Positions 1-8,397 of a stretch of DNA of 64,000 bases are shown here, in pieces. Origin of the DNA: JBAVVD01 sp049697115 (GTDB lineage: Bacteria; Acidobacteriota; Aminicenantia; Aminicenantales; UBA4085); assembly GCA_049697115.1 (NCBI GenBank), contig JBAVVD010000060.1:51714-115713 (forward strand), given 5' to 3'. The notes under the pieces are model-generated. The model saw nothing but the letters and a program-made list of their open reading frames with translations, was not told the DNA's origin and did not search any database. Position numbers and translations under genes: made by a program. Numbering within the stretch: the stretch's first letter is position 1; the number at the start of each line of letters is the position of its first letter.

Positions 1-1
1 C

Positions 2-412
2 ACTCCCGTTCCCCCCTTCCGGAAGAGAGCCTTAGTCATCGCCAACAAGAAAGATCAGGATTCTTCCGGCGAAAATCTCAAAGCTTTAAAATTTTTCTTT
101 GACAATCAATTGACGATTCTTCCGCACTCGGCAATACACGGCGAAAGTCAGAACGACCTCAAAAAAAAGATTTTCTCCTTTCTTGAAATCATCCGCGTCT
201 ACAGTAAAGCGCCCGGAAAAAAGCCCGATTATGAAGAACCTTTTGTCTTGAGAAAAGGAAGCACGGTCATGGATATGGCCAGGGCCGTCCACAAGGACTT
301 TGCCCTGAAACTCACCTACGTCCGGATTTGGAGCCGGAGCAAATATGACGGCCAGATGGTCAACCGCGACCACGTCCTCGAGGATGAGGACGTTCTCGAG
401 CTCCACATTTGA
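2..412 (+). CDS. DRG/Obg-type GTPase with TGS domain (3' part only)
   Basis: The frame is open from the window edge, so the N-terminal G domain is missing. The first visible residues contain VIANKKD, which fits the G4 NKxD motif that reads guanine. The C-terminal half has the TGS-domain pattern of the DRG branch of Obg-like GTPases: FLEIIRVYSKAPGKKPD, EEPFVLRKGSTVMDMAR, VHKDF, and a terminal YDGQMVNRDHVLEDEDVLEL. These proteins are translation-associated cytoplasmic GTPases. DRG-like members are best known in archaea and eukaryotes but occur in some bacteria. The stop codon (410-412) lies inside the 3' end of the convergent alcohol dehydrogenase gene. The family call is firm for the TGS/DRG part; the exact cellular role is unknown. 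Confidence 0.8.
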   Translation, partial: TPVPPFRKRALVIANKKDQDSSGENLKALKFFFDNQLTILPHSAIHGESQNDLKKKIFSFLEIIRVYSKAPGKKPDYEEPFVLRKGSTVMDMARAVHKDFALKLTYVRIWSRSKYDGQMVNRDHVLEDEDVLELHI

Positions 413-1550
413 CTTCGTCCTCCTGAAAAGCCGCTGTTAAAATCTCCAGATAATCCCTGACCCCGGCCTCCCTCGGATTGGAGGAATTGGAATTGTTCGC
501 ATACGACTTTTGGGCAATTTCCAGAAACTGGCTTTCCTTGATGCCCAGGGTCCGGAAGGCCGGAATGCCCAGGGCACGGGACAAGTCTTTGATCATTTGG
601 ATGAGGGACCGGGCGGCCTTTCTGTCATTGTGTTCCTCAATTCCTGCGATCCTGGCGATTTCCGCATAGCGCCCGACCGAGACAGGGAGGTTGAACTCCA
701 TCACAAAAGGGAAAAAAATGGAGTTGGCCACGCCGTGGGGAATATCGTAAAGAGAGCCGACCGCCTCGGCAATGCAGTGGACAGAGCCGACGTCGCTGTT
801 GCCAAAGGCCAATCCCGCCAATAGACTCGCTTTCATCAACCCTTCCCTGGCTTCTCTATTTTTTTTGATATCTTTATATGCTCCCTCGATGAATCGGAAA
901 ACCAAAAAAAGGGCTTCGCGGGCAAACACGTCAGTCACGAAATTCGCCGGTTTCACGGAATAGGCCTCAACGGCATGCGTCAGGGCGTCCAGCCCTGTGG
1001 CCGCCACCAAGGGCTGCGGCAGCGTCCGGAGCAAATCGGGATCGACAAGTGCGACCGCCGGAAACATCAGCGGGCCCTTGATGCTCATCTTGAACTGGCG
1101 TTCCTCGTGGGTGATGACAGAAACCCAGGTGACCTCGCTTCCTGTTCCGCAGGTCGTCGGAATGGCGAGCACCGGAAGAGGCGCGGCTTTATATTTCCCT
1201 CTTCCTTCATAATCGGCGATGTCCCCGCTGTTGGTGGCCAGCAGGGCAATGGCCTTTGCCGCATCCAGAACACTTCCTCCCCCAAGGCCGATGACAAGGT
1301 CAGGCATCCGCTTGCGGACAATCTGGCCGCCCCGGTTGACTGTGCGGCTCTTTGGGTTCGCCTCGATTTCATCAAAAACATGGACATTCGGCAACTGGGA
1401 AAGCACTTTTCCAGCCAAGCCGGCCTGGACAATTCCCCTGTCCGTTACAAGGAATGGGCGGGAAGCGCCCAGTTCCAAACTTACAATCTCTTTGAGCCTG
1501 GATAGTGCGCCAGTCTCAAAAATGATGCGGGTGGGATTAAAAAACTGCAT
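360..1550 (-). CDS. iron-containing alcohol dehydrogenase (group III)
   Basis: NAD(P)-dependent cytosolic oxidoreductase of the Fe-ADH family, interconverting an alcohol and an aldehyde; the substrate cannot be read from sequence. The Rossmann-type part carries GLGGGSVLDAAKAIA and PTTCGTGSEVT. The iron site is represented by VALVDPDLL, GLDALTHAVEAY and YDIPHGVANSIFFP, which supply the Asp and His ligands. The start is set at the ATG that begins MQFFNPTRIIFETG, where family homology begins; a GTG at 1628 would add 26 unrelated residues. Neither has a strong Shine-Dalgarno sequence. The last ~17 codons (after LTAAF) look non-family and run antisense through the end of the upstream GTPase gene, as if the original stop had been lost. 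Confidence 0.88.
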   Translation of the reverse strand: MQFFNPTRIIFETGALSRLKEIVSLELGASRPFLVTDRGIVQAGLAGKVLSQLPNVHVFDEIEANPKSRTVNRGGQIVRKRMPDLVIGLGGGSVLDAAKAIALLATNSGDIADYEGRGKYKAAPLPVLAIPTTCGTGSEVTWVSVITHEERQFKMSIKGPLMFPAVALVDPDLLRTLPQPLVAATGLDALTHAVEAYSVKPANFVTDVFAREALFLVFRFIEGAYKDIKKNREAREGLMKASLLAGLAFGNSDVGSVHCIAEAVGSLYDIPHGVANSIFFPFVMEFNLPVSVGRYAEIARIAGIEEHNDRKAARSLIQMIKDLSRALGIPAFRTLGIKESQFLEIAQKSYANNSNSSNPREAGVRDYLEILTAAFQEDEVKCGARERPHPRGRGRG

Positions 1551-1714
1551 TATTTGCGGAAATTCCGGGCATTTGGATTGGTCATGTTCCACACGGCCGC
1601 CCCACACAGAGAACTGAATAAAGTCCACACGACTTCTTAATGGACCGCCTTCCTCCAGAACCTCTCGGAAAATGGAACTCCAGCGAATGAGGATCTCTCA
1701 ATAGTGATTCCGTT

Positions 1715-2548
1715 TTAAATGCGGATGGAAATTCCTCCCCGCAGCAGGAAGCCGTTCCAGATTCCATAATCCACCAGGAGATACACATTCTTCGTGATCA
1801 TCCCTTTGACCCCGAAGCTGAGCTGGATAAAGGGCAGAAAGCCTGGATAGGTCATTGGCTCTCCTTCATCGCCCTCTTCTTTCTTTCGCTCCTCATCTTC
1901 TTTCTTTAACTGCGCGAGAGTCTTGGAGGCGGATTCTTCAATAATCTCAGAGCTGCCGTCCGGATTAAGTAAAGTCCCTATAAAAGAATAGGTCAATGAG
2001 GCGTTGTCGAGAGCCGAACCGCCGGCAAAGCCAAAGCCCAGAGTAATGTAGGGCCGGACCCTCCAGGAGGGCTTGATGTCCCAGCGAAAGCTCAAATGAA
2101 ATGACAGCGGCTTTATAAGGAATTCGCCATTCGCATCCGCCTGAAAAGAGCCGGTTTCCCCGAGTTCATTTTCCAGGACCAGAGAAGTGGCCAGACTGGG
2201 CAGAGACAGCTTCATGGTTGTTTTTTCGACGGAGAGGCCCAGGCTGAAGGAGCCCTCTTCGCCCCCCGGATACCATCGGAATTCAAAACCGAAATTATTT
2301 CCTCCCGAGTCGAAGTCGACAACATTTGTGTAGCTTGTTTCCTGCCATTCCGGATTATCCTCCTTGATCTTATCCACCATATTCGTCTTGATTCCATCGG
2401 CGATCATATCCTCGACCATGGATTCCAGCCAGTTGATGCTCCAGGAAGAAAAATGAAATCCGAACTCAATCTTTCCCTTAGCCGAAAGGGGAAGAGTCAA
2501 GACCATCAGAAGACACAGAAGGACGGATATTCCCATAATTTTTTTCAT
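1715..2548 (-). CDS. predicted outer-membrane beta-barrel protein with signal peptide
   Basis: No named family is recognised. The start chosen gives MKKIMGISVLLCLLMVLTLP followed by LSAKG, a typical Sec signal peptide, with purine-rich AAGGAAA just before the ATG. The mature part has alternating hydrophobic/polar strands rich in aromatic and Gly residues (FGFEFRWYPGG, FSLGLSVEK, SFHLSFRWD, RPYITLGFGFAGG). It ends in a terminal strand, FLLRGGISIRI, as outer-membrane barrels do. A charged loop (QLKKEDEERKKEEGDEGE) sits near the C-terminus. A barrel in the outer membrane is an inference; the function is unknown. Confidence 0.7.
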   Translation of the reverse strand: MKKIMGISVLLCLLMVLTLPLSAKGKIEFGFHFSSWSINWLESMVEDMIADGIKTNMVDKIKEDNPEWQETSYTNVVDFDSGGNNFGFEFRWYPGGEEGSFSLGLSVEKTTMKLSLPSLATSLVLENELGETGSFQADANGEFLIKPLSFHLSFRWDIKPSWRVRPYITLGFGFAGGSALDNASLTYSFIGTLLNPDGSSEIIEESASKTLAQLKKEDEERKKEEGDEGEPMTYPGFLPFIQLSFGVKGMITKNVYLLVDYGIWNGFLLRGGISIRI

Positions 2549-2889
2549 TTTCCTTAAATTCTCTCTCCTCATATGAAAATACATTTCTTTTTTGAGTTTT
2601 TTAAATCTATAGGACGGAAAAATAAAAGTCAAGAAGAAAATAGGCTCCGCTCCGAATAGAAGAAATTCCATAAAAAAAGGATTGTAACTTTACGACTCAC
2701 TGTTTCGTATCAACAATCGGATGAATGTTCACTATTGCTTTTCTGTCCAATCCTCCTATATATTTTCAATTCATGTCTCAAGTCCCTGTCGACCGGATCC
2801 AACGTTTCTTCTTCTTGTCTGCCAAGGAAAAAGGAGGAGTGATCCCAAAGAGCTTTCAAAAAAGCCGATTCTTATAAAAAGGAGGTCCA
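2549..2889. other. divergent intergenic region
   Basis: About 340 nt separate the minus-strand barrel gene from the plus-strand amidohydrolase operon. Apart from the tentative minus-strand promoter and the strong AAAGGAGG ribosome-binding site at 2879-2885 ahead of the ATG at 2890, no gene or structured element is seen. No convincing plus-strand promoter was found. Confidence 0.5.
2606..2632 (-). promoter_or_regulatory. possible sigma70 promoter of the barrel-protein gene
   Basis: Read on the minus strand, TTGACT (2627-2632) and TATAGA (2606-2611) are separated by 15 nt, about 60 nt upstream of the ATG at 2548. The boxes are good but the spacer is short, so this is tentative. Confidence 0.35.
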
Positions 2890-4506
2890 ATGGCGAAAAA
2901 GACACTCAGACTCAGCGGTCTTATTGTCTGTGTCTTTCTTCTTCTTTCATTCCAAACTCAACTTCGATCGGACGATGACCTTCACCGGGTCTGGGCCGTG
3001 AAGGACTGCCGCATTATCTCTCTCTCCGGCCCGCCCATAGAAAAAGGCACCATTGTCATCCGCAATGGAATGATCGAGGCCGTCGGCCCAAATATATCCA
3101 TCCCCCCTGACGCCGAAGTCATTGACGGAAGCACGCTCACCGCTTATCCGGGCCTGATCGACGGTCTCGGTCAGTACCTGCTTAAGCTGCCCGAGGAAAA
3201 GTTCGATATCACTAAAGTCTATACAGGAGAATTCACGGACAAGGACAAAGGCCTAACTCCCGAGCTCAATGCCTTCGACTTTATCGACCTGGGGAAAGTA
3301 TCTCTTGAAAAATACCACACTTTCGGATTCACGGCCGCTCATGTGCTTCCGGAGAAAGGAGTTCTCGCCGGCCAGGCTTCGTTTTTCTCGCTGAGCTCTT
3401 CGGAAAAAACCAAGGCCCTGCTTCTCAAGGATACATGCCTCGGCATTGGATTTTCTCCGGCTTCTTTCCTGGTCTATCCCAACTCTCTCATGGGCGTCGC
3501 GGCGCTCCTCCGCCAGACATTCCAAGATGCCTCTCATTATCGCCGGATCCAGTCCCTGTGGAAAAAGGAAATGAAAGGCATGGGCCGCTCCGAATACGAT
3601 GCCCGTCTTGAGGTCATTTCGGATTATGTGACCGGAAAAAAATCCATCGTCTTTCTCTGCCGGAACCAGCACGACATCCGAAGAGCTTTGAGCATTGCCG
3701 ATGAGTTTAATCTCAATTACTTTATCTGCGATCTCGGCAGTGAAGCGTCCGCTCTCATTCCCGAATTGAAGCGGGCCAAGGCCAGGGTCCTCTGCACAGT
3801 CGGATTTAAAGTGCCGGCCACGAGCATTCATTCTCAGCTCGGGAGAGAGGAACGAGAAAAAGCAGAGAAAGAAATCTACCCCAAGAATCCGGTCAAACTG
3901 GCCGAGGCGGGAATTCCTTTTGTGTTCTCCTCCCTGGGAACGGACGCCCCCAAAAGTTTCCGGGAGGGAATCCTTCAAGCCATAGAAGCCGGTCTCTCCC
4001 AGGAAAAAGCCCTTGAAGCGTTGACCAAAAACGCCGCCGCTTTCTTTGGACTGGACCAAGCGCTGGGCACTATTGAGCCGGGGAAAATTGCCAATCTGGC
4101 ACTCGCCGAAGGAGACATCCTGGGCAAAGAGGCCAAGGTGACGCATATTTTTGCCGATGGACAGAAATTCGAGGTCAAAGCGGCCAAAGCCAAAGAAGGA
4201 GAAAAACCCGCTGTCAATATCACTGGAAAATGGGAACTCAACGTGGAAGGAGGAATCAAGCTGACCGTTGAATTCACGCAGGAAGAAGACTCTCTTTCCG
4301 GCCGGATGACCACTCCTTTCGGCGTCTTTGACTTTACCGGTGGAACCGTATCCGGAAAAGAAATCTATTTCGAGATGTCCCTGTCGATCGGAGGACAGGA
4401 GCTCGACCTCTATTTTTCAGCCACCGTGGAAGAGGACACGATGAGAGGATCGGTCGTTCAGGGCACTTCCGGATCGGCGGAATTCACCGGAAAACGCATT
4501 CCTTAG
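2890..4506 (+). CDS. exported amidohydrolase-like protein, metal site lost, with C-terminal lipocalin-like domain
   Basis: First of three tandem paralogues. A signal peptide (LSGLIVCVFLLLSFQTQLRS) is followed by an amidohydrolase/imidazolonepropionase-like domain to about residue 435. The usual PG(L/I)IDxHxH metal motif reads PGLIDGLGQ, so both His are gone. The positions that hold two further His in the next gene are FLCRNQHD and FICDLGSEA, also without ligands. SSLGTDAPK retains an acidic residue at the terminal Asp position. Residues about 440-538 form a separate beta-rich domain (NITGKWELNVEGG to FTGKRIP) that strongly resembles the stand-alone secreted protein at 40610-40990. It is therefore likely a pseudoenzyme or binding partner of its neighbour. 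Its TAG stop overlaps the next gene's AGGAGG. Confidence 0.82.
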   Translation: MAKKTLRLSGLIVCVFLLLSFQTQLRSDDDLHRVWAVKDCRIISLSGPPIEKGTIVIRNGMIEAVGPNISIPPDAEVIDGSTLTAYPGLIDGLGQYLLKLPEEKFDITKVYTGEFTDKDKGLTPELNAFDFIDLGKVSLEKYHTFGFTAAHVLPEKGVLAGQASFFSLSSSEKTKALLLKDTCLGIGFSPASFLVYPNSLMGVAALLRQTFQDASHYRRIQSLWKKEMKGMGRSEYDARLEVISDYVTGKKSIVFLCRNQHDIRRALSIADEFNLNYFICDLGSEASALIPELKRAKARVLCTVGFKVPATSIHSQLGREEREKAEKEIYPKNPVKLAEAGIPFVFSSLGTDAPKSFREGILQAIEAGLSQEKALEALTKNAAAFFGLDQALGTIEPGKIANLALAEGDILGKEAKVTHIFADGQKFEVKAAKAKEGEKPAVNITGKWELNVEGGIKLTVEFTQEEDSLSGRMTTPFGVFDFTGGTVSGKEIYFEMSLSIGGQELDLYFSATVEEDTMRGSVVQGTSGSAEFTGKRIP

Positions 4507-4516
4507 GAGGAAAGCC

Positions 4517-5881
4517 ATGGAGTCTAGACTTAAAGTCACCATCATTATTGTTGTCCTTGTGCTGGGCAGTCTTTCGCCTTCCCTTGCGTCCGAGAAAAGC
4601 CTTCTGCTTAAAAACGGCAACATCATCCCGGTGAGCGGCGAAAACATCTTAAATGGGGACATCCTGATTCAGGGGAAAAAGATCGCCAGAATCGGTCACG
4701 ATCTGACGGCGGGGCCGGATACGGAAGTCATTGACCTCAACGGAAAATGGGTCATTCCCGGAATCATCGACTCCCACTCCCATATTGCCGTCGAAGGCGG
4801 AGTGAATGAAATGGGCGACCTCATTACCGCCGAAGTGGACATTCAGGATGTGATCAATCCCGAAGACATCAATATCTTCTATGCCCTGACCGGAGGTGTG
4901 ACCGCCGTCCACACCATGCACGGCTCGGCCAATCCGATCGGCGGCCGCGGCGTGGTTCTCAAGCTCCGCTGGGGAAAAAGCGCCAGTGAGATGATTTTTG
5001 AGGGCGCTCCCCTCACAAGCAAATGGGCGCTCGGTGAAAATCCGAAGCAGGCGAATTCTTCTAGACCCGGAAGAGCCCGCTATCCAAGATCAAGGATGGG
5101 TGTGGAAGCTTCCATCAGAAAGGAATTCGAAGAGGCCAGAGAATACATGCGGAAGTGGAATGAATACGCCCAAAAAGTCAGGGATCCCAAACAGACGAGA
5201 GGAAGAAGGCCCCTGCCCGTTCCGCCCAAAAAAGATTACCGTCTGGAAGCCATCGCTGATATACTGAGAGGCAAATACTGGGTTCGCTGCCACGCCTACC
5301 AGTCCGAGGAAATGCTTTCCATCATGCGTCTCTGTAAGGAATACGATGTGAAGCTTGTCTGCTTTGAGCACGGCCTGGAGGGTTATCGGATCACGAATGA
5401 ACTGGTGAAATACGGCGTGGCCGTCTCAACCTTTGCCGATTTTTGGGCCTACAAGTGGGAGGCCTTTCAGACGATGCCCCATGCCGCGGCACTGATGGCC
5501 AAAAGAGGGGTTCTGGTAGCCCTGAATTCCGACGATGCGGAACGGATGCGCCGCCTCTTTAACGAAGCCGCTAAAACGGTCCGCTTCGGCGGCCTGTCGG
5601 AGCGTGAAGCACTGAAGACGATCACCCTCAATCCGGCCATCATCTTGGGCATTGACAAACAAACAGGAACGATCGAAGTCGGGAAAGACGCCGACCTGGC
5701 CGTCTTCAGCCGCCATCCTCTGGACCCCTACACCATCTGCGAGATAACGCTGGTGGACGGGAAAGTCTATTTTGACCGCACAAAATACCTTGAGGACAGA
5801 AAACGCGCTGAGGAACAGAAAAAGAAACCAGAGGAGGACGTCCAAAAGCCCAGGGAAAAGAAAAACGGAGCGGAGGTCTGA
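4517..5881 (+). CDS. exported metal-dependent amidohydrolase (active-site residues intact)
   Basis: Middle and only apparently competent member of the amidohydrolase triplet. A signal peptide (VTIIIVVLVLGSLSPSLAS) directs it out of the cytoplasm. The amidohydrolase TIM barrel has GIIDSHSH (His87 and His89), the GENPK segment that often supplies the bridging Lys, the His of VRCHAYQ, the His of CFEHGLEG, and the Asp of ALNSDDAE, so a full binuclear metal set is visible. The C-terminal composite beta element TGTIEVGKDADLAVFSRHPL is typical of imidazolonepropionase-like hydrolases. The tail is Lys/Glu-rich. AGGAGGAAAG lies 5 nt before the ATG. The substrate is unknown; a cyclic amide or peptide-derived compound in the periplasm is plausible. 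Confidence 0.87.
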   Translation: MESRLKVTIIIVVLVLGSLSPSLASEKSLLLKNGNIIPVSGENILNGDILIQGKKIARIGHDLTAGPDTEVIDLNGKWVIPGIIDSHSHIAVEGGVNEMGDLITAEVDIQDVINPEDINIFYALTGGVTAVHTMHGSANPIGGRGVVLKLRWGKSASEMIFEGAPLTSKWALGENPKQANSSRPGRARYPRSRMGVEASIRKEFEEAREYMRKWNEYAQKVRDPKQTRGRRPLPVPPKKDYRLEAIADILRGKYWVRCHAYQSEEMLSIMRLCKEYDVKLVCFEHGLEGYRITNELVKYGVAVSTFADFWAYKWEAFQTMPHAAALMAKRGVLVALNSDDAERMRRLFNEAAKTVRFGGLSEREALKTITLNPAIILGIDKQTGTIEVGKDADLAVFSRHPLDPYTICEITLVDGKVYFDRTKYLEDRKRAEEQKKKPEEDVQKPREKKNGAEV

Positions 5882-5883
5882 CC

Positions 5884-7176
5884 ATGAAAAAAGTCAAAAT
5901 TCTGACTGCAGCCATAGGACTTCTGGCCATCTGGCTGGCCGGCCAGGGATATCCCCAAAAAATCCTGATCAAGAACGCCGTCTTCATTCCCGTTGTCGGC
6001 GAGGACCTGGAACGCGGAAGCCTGCTTATTGAAGACGGCAAAATCGCCGCTATCGGCCGGGATATTCCGGTTCCGGAAGGGACGGAAATCATCGACGCTT
6101 CAGGGATGTTTGTCTACCCCGGATTCATAGACGCTTTCACTCATTTCGGCCTCCTGGAAATCGGAGCCATCGGTAGTACGGTTGACGTCCGCGAGATGGG
6201 AAAAGAAAATCCCGAACTTCGCGTGGCCTGGGCCATCAATCCCCAGTCGATCCATTTCGCCACTTCCCGTATCAACGGCACGACCACAGCCGTGGTTGCC
6301 CCCCAAGGGGGGACTTTTCCCGGCTTGACGGCTCTCATCAAGATGGACGGTTGGACATTCCCTGAAATGAGAGTCCAAGAGGTAGCCACCTCAATGATCA
6401 ACTTCCCCATGACTCCCCGTCCACCGAAGGAAGGGGGCACTCAACAGGCGGAAACCAAACAGGACGTCACCTCCAAACTGGTGGAAAAAATCAAAGAATA
6501 TCTCGACGAAGCCCGACGCTATCTCCAGCTCAAAAAACTGGCTTCGGAAAATCCGGCAATGACTCCCCCTGCGCCCAACCCAAAGTATGAGGCATTAGCT
6601 CCTGTGCTGGATGGAAGCCTTCCGGTGATTGTCTCTGTGGAAAAATCAAGGGACATCGAACTGGCATTGAAATTCATAAAGGAGCAGAAACTCAAGGCCA
6701 TTTTCCGCGGGTGCGCCCAGGGCTTCAAGGTGGCTGATCAAATCCAGAAAGCAGGGATTCCCGTCATCATTGATAATCTCTACACGAATCCGTCCGAGCC
6801 TGAGGACGGCTATGACGCTCCTTACCGGAACGTGGCAGAACTGGCCAAGGCCGGAGTACTGATCTGCTTTTCTTCTGGAGAAGATCCCTCCACCGGCAAA
6901 GACCTGCCCTATCAAGCGGCTAAAGCAGTGGCCTTTGGGCTCGACCGCACAGAAGCGATCAAGGCTCTGACCATCAATCCGGCCCGTATTTTCGGCCTTG
7001 CATCGAGGCTGGGCAGTCTGGAGCCGGGTAAGGACGCGGACCTGTTTATCACCACCGGAGATCCGCTCGACTTCAAATCGGAAGTGAAATATCTTTTCAT
7101 CAACGGAAAACCCATCGACCTCGACAACTGGTGGGAGACTCTGTACGACAAATGGAAATCGCGGCCGATTAAATAA
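5884..7176 (+). CDS. exported amidohydrolase-like protein with incomplete metal site
   Basis: Third tandem paralogue, starting 2 nt after the previous stop, hence clearly co-translated. A short signal peptide (ILTAAIGLLAIWLAGQGYPQ) precedes the amidohydrolase fold. The HxH motif is reduced to PGFIDAFTH, with one His replaced by Phe. The two central His positions read IVSVEKS and IFRGCAQG and carry no His. The end of the barrel has FSSGEDPSTGKD, and the C-terminal LGSLEPGKDADLFITTGDPL is well conserved. It is likely catalytically impaired, perhaps a structural subunit of a hetero-oligomer with the intact enzyme upstream. No terminator is visible downstream. Confidence 0.83.
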   Translation: MKKVKILTAAIGLLAIWLAGQGYPQKILIKNAVFIPVVGEDLERGSLLIEDGKIAAIGRDIPVPEGTEIIDASGMFVYPGFIDAFTHFGLLEIGAIGSTVDVREMGKENPELRVAWAINPQSIHFATSRINGTTTAVVAPQGGTFPGLTALIKMDGWTFPEMRVQEVATSMINFPMTPRPPKEGGTQQAETKQDVTSKLVEKIKEYLDEARRYLQLKKLASENPAMTPPAPNPKYEALAPVLDGSLPVIVSVEKSRDIELALKFIKEQKLKAIFRGCAQGFKVADQIQKAGIPVIIDNLYTNPSEPEDGYDAPYRNVAELAKAGVLICFSSGEDPSTGKDLPYQAAKAVAFGLDRTEAIKALTINPARIFGLASRLGSLEPGKDADLFITTGDPLDFKSEVKYLFINGKPIDLDNWWETLYDKWKSRPIK

Positions 7177-7305
7177 ACACAAATGGCCAATTCTCCATCC
7201 GGAGGACATCTGGAGAAATATTTTTGTTGACCTCATTGATTCACCGCGGGGATTCTGGTATCTTCATTATTCCTTGAAGGCAGATTAAAATCGACGGAGG
7301 TCATT

Positions 7306-7893
7306 ATGCCTATAAAAATTTTCCTCCCCTTTGGAGTGGCGTTTTTTCTATTGGCCATTCCCTTTCTGAGCGCGGAGGCCGCAGAAAATCCCAAAGTTCT
7401 TCTTCAGACGACAAAGGGCGACATCACTATCGAGCTTTACCAAGATAAGGCCCCCATCACGGTGAAGAACCTTCTCTCTTATGTGGATAAAAAATTCTAC
7501 GACGGGACCATTTTCCACAGAGTGATTAAAGGATTCATGATTCAAGGCGGAGGGCTTACGGCGGACTTTGTTGAAAAACTCGCTGATTCTCCCATCAAAA
7601 ATGAAGCCGCCAACGGATTAAAAAACCTGAGGGGAACGATCGCCATGGCCCGGATGCCGGAAATCCACAGCGCCACCTGCCAGTTTTTCATCAATCATGT
7701 GGACAACGCCTATCTGGACCATCGCAGCAATACGCCTGAGGGGTACGGCTACGCCGTATTTGGTAAGATCATAAAGGGGCTGGAAGTGGTCGACGCCATA
7801 GCCGCATCCCCCACAGGGACAATCAAAGGAAACGCCGATGCTCCCCGGCAGACCATCACCATCCTCTCAGTGAAAAGGTTGGAAAACAAGTGA
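7306..7893 (+). CDS. ppiA: periplasmic peptidyl-prolyl cis-trans isomerase, cyclophilin type
   Basis: A cyclophilin that isomerises X-Pro bonds during folding of exported proteins. An N-terminal signal peptide (IFLPFGVAFFLLAIPFLSAEA) places it in the periplasm. Core motifs are FHRVIKGFMIQGG (with the catalytic Arg), GTIAMARM, SATCQFFINHVDN and YAVFGKIIKGLEVVD, matching the short bacterial PpiA/PpiB class of about 165-190 residues. The ATG follows ACGGAGGTCATT. A weak promoter-like pair (TTGATT at 7236, TATCTT at 7259, 17-nt spacer) lies upstream, so it may be expressed apart from the amidohydrolases. A palindromic element follows it. Confidence 0.93.
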   Translation: MPIKIFLPFGVAFFLLAIPFLSAEAAENPKVLLQTTKGDITIELYQDKAPITVKNLLSYVDKKFYDGTIFHRVIKGFMIQGGGLTADFVEKLADSPIKNEAANGLKNLRGTIAMARMPEIHSATCQFFINHVDNAYLDHRSNTPEGYGYAVFGKIIKGLEVVDAIAASPTGTIKGNADAPRQTITILSVKRLENK

Positions 7894-7972
7894 GCTGAAA
7901 CAGCTCCGGAAGCCCCTCCAAGTATTTCATTCGCACCGCGGTGAATCCGCTGGGATTCCAATTAATACGAAC

Positions 7973-8145
7973 GCAATAAATGACGTGACAAAATATATAC
8001 GGCGCTGGGGCCGCCCTCAACCCCCGAACCCCGGGGAACCAGTCCCGTCGGTTCCCCCTTCGGATAAGCCGATGGGGGCCCCCTCCGCTACAGTGGCTTG
8101 AGGGCGGCCTCAGCGCCGATCAAAGATTGTCACTTTATTTATTGC
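7973..8145. repeat. 173-bp near-perfect palindromic element (MITE/REP-like)
   Basis: Two nested pairs of inverted arms share one centre (8059). Outer arms 7973-7991 and 8127-8145 match at 17 of 19 positions. Inner arms 8001-8020 and 8098-8117 match at 19 of 20. Exactly 9 nt separate inner and outer arms on both sides. The loop holds a further perfect 8-bp hairpin (8033-8040 with 8050-8057). ATTAAT occurs just outside both ends (7961 and 8157). There is no T-run, so it is not an ordinary terminator. No coding capacity was found. It is most like a non-autonomous palindromic mobile element. Confidence 0.75.
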
Positions 8146-8187
8146 CTCCGTAATAGATTAATGAGACAAACAGATTAGTCAATAGCG

Positions 8188-8397
8188 ATGTCCTGGAAAG
8201 CTTTTTTTGACTGGGTTTTTTCTTTTGTTCATCTCGCCCTCCTTCTCGGAATCCTTGTCTATGCCGGGGTGGCACTGATCCAGGCAAACATCGCCCGTTT
8301 CGGGGTGGTCTTCGGATGCCTTATTGGATATTACGTTCTTGTTCTTCACCCGGCTGTGAAAAAGGAAATAGAAAGAAAAAGAAAAAAAGATAAATGA
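8188..8397 (+). CDS. small two-helix membrane protein, unknown function
   Basis: 69 residues. Two hydrophobic helices are visible (VFSFVHLALLLGILVYAGVA and FGVVFGCLIGYYVLVLHPAV), followed by a strongly basic cytoplasmic tail, KKEIERKRKKDK. It overlaps the M23 peptidase gene by 4 nt (ATGA), so the two are translationally coupled and may act together at the envelope. No family is recognised and there is no strong ribosome-binding site ahead of the ATG. Confidence 0.6.
   Translation: MSWKAFFDWVFSFVHLALLLGILVYAGVALIQANIARFGVVFGCLIGYYVLVLHPAVKKEIERKRKKDK

Noticed and set aside
3253..4146. Long antisense open frame opposite the first amidohydrolase gene
   Set aside because: It lies fully within a well-supported gene on the other strand and shows no protein motif, start signal or homology.
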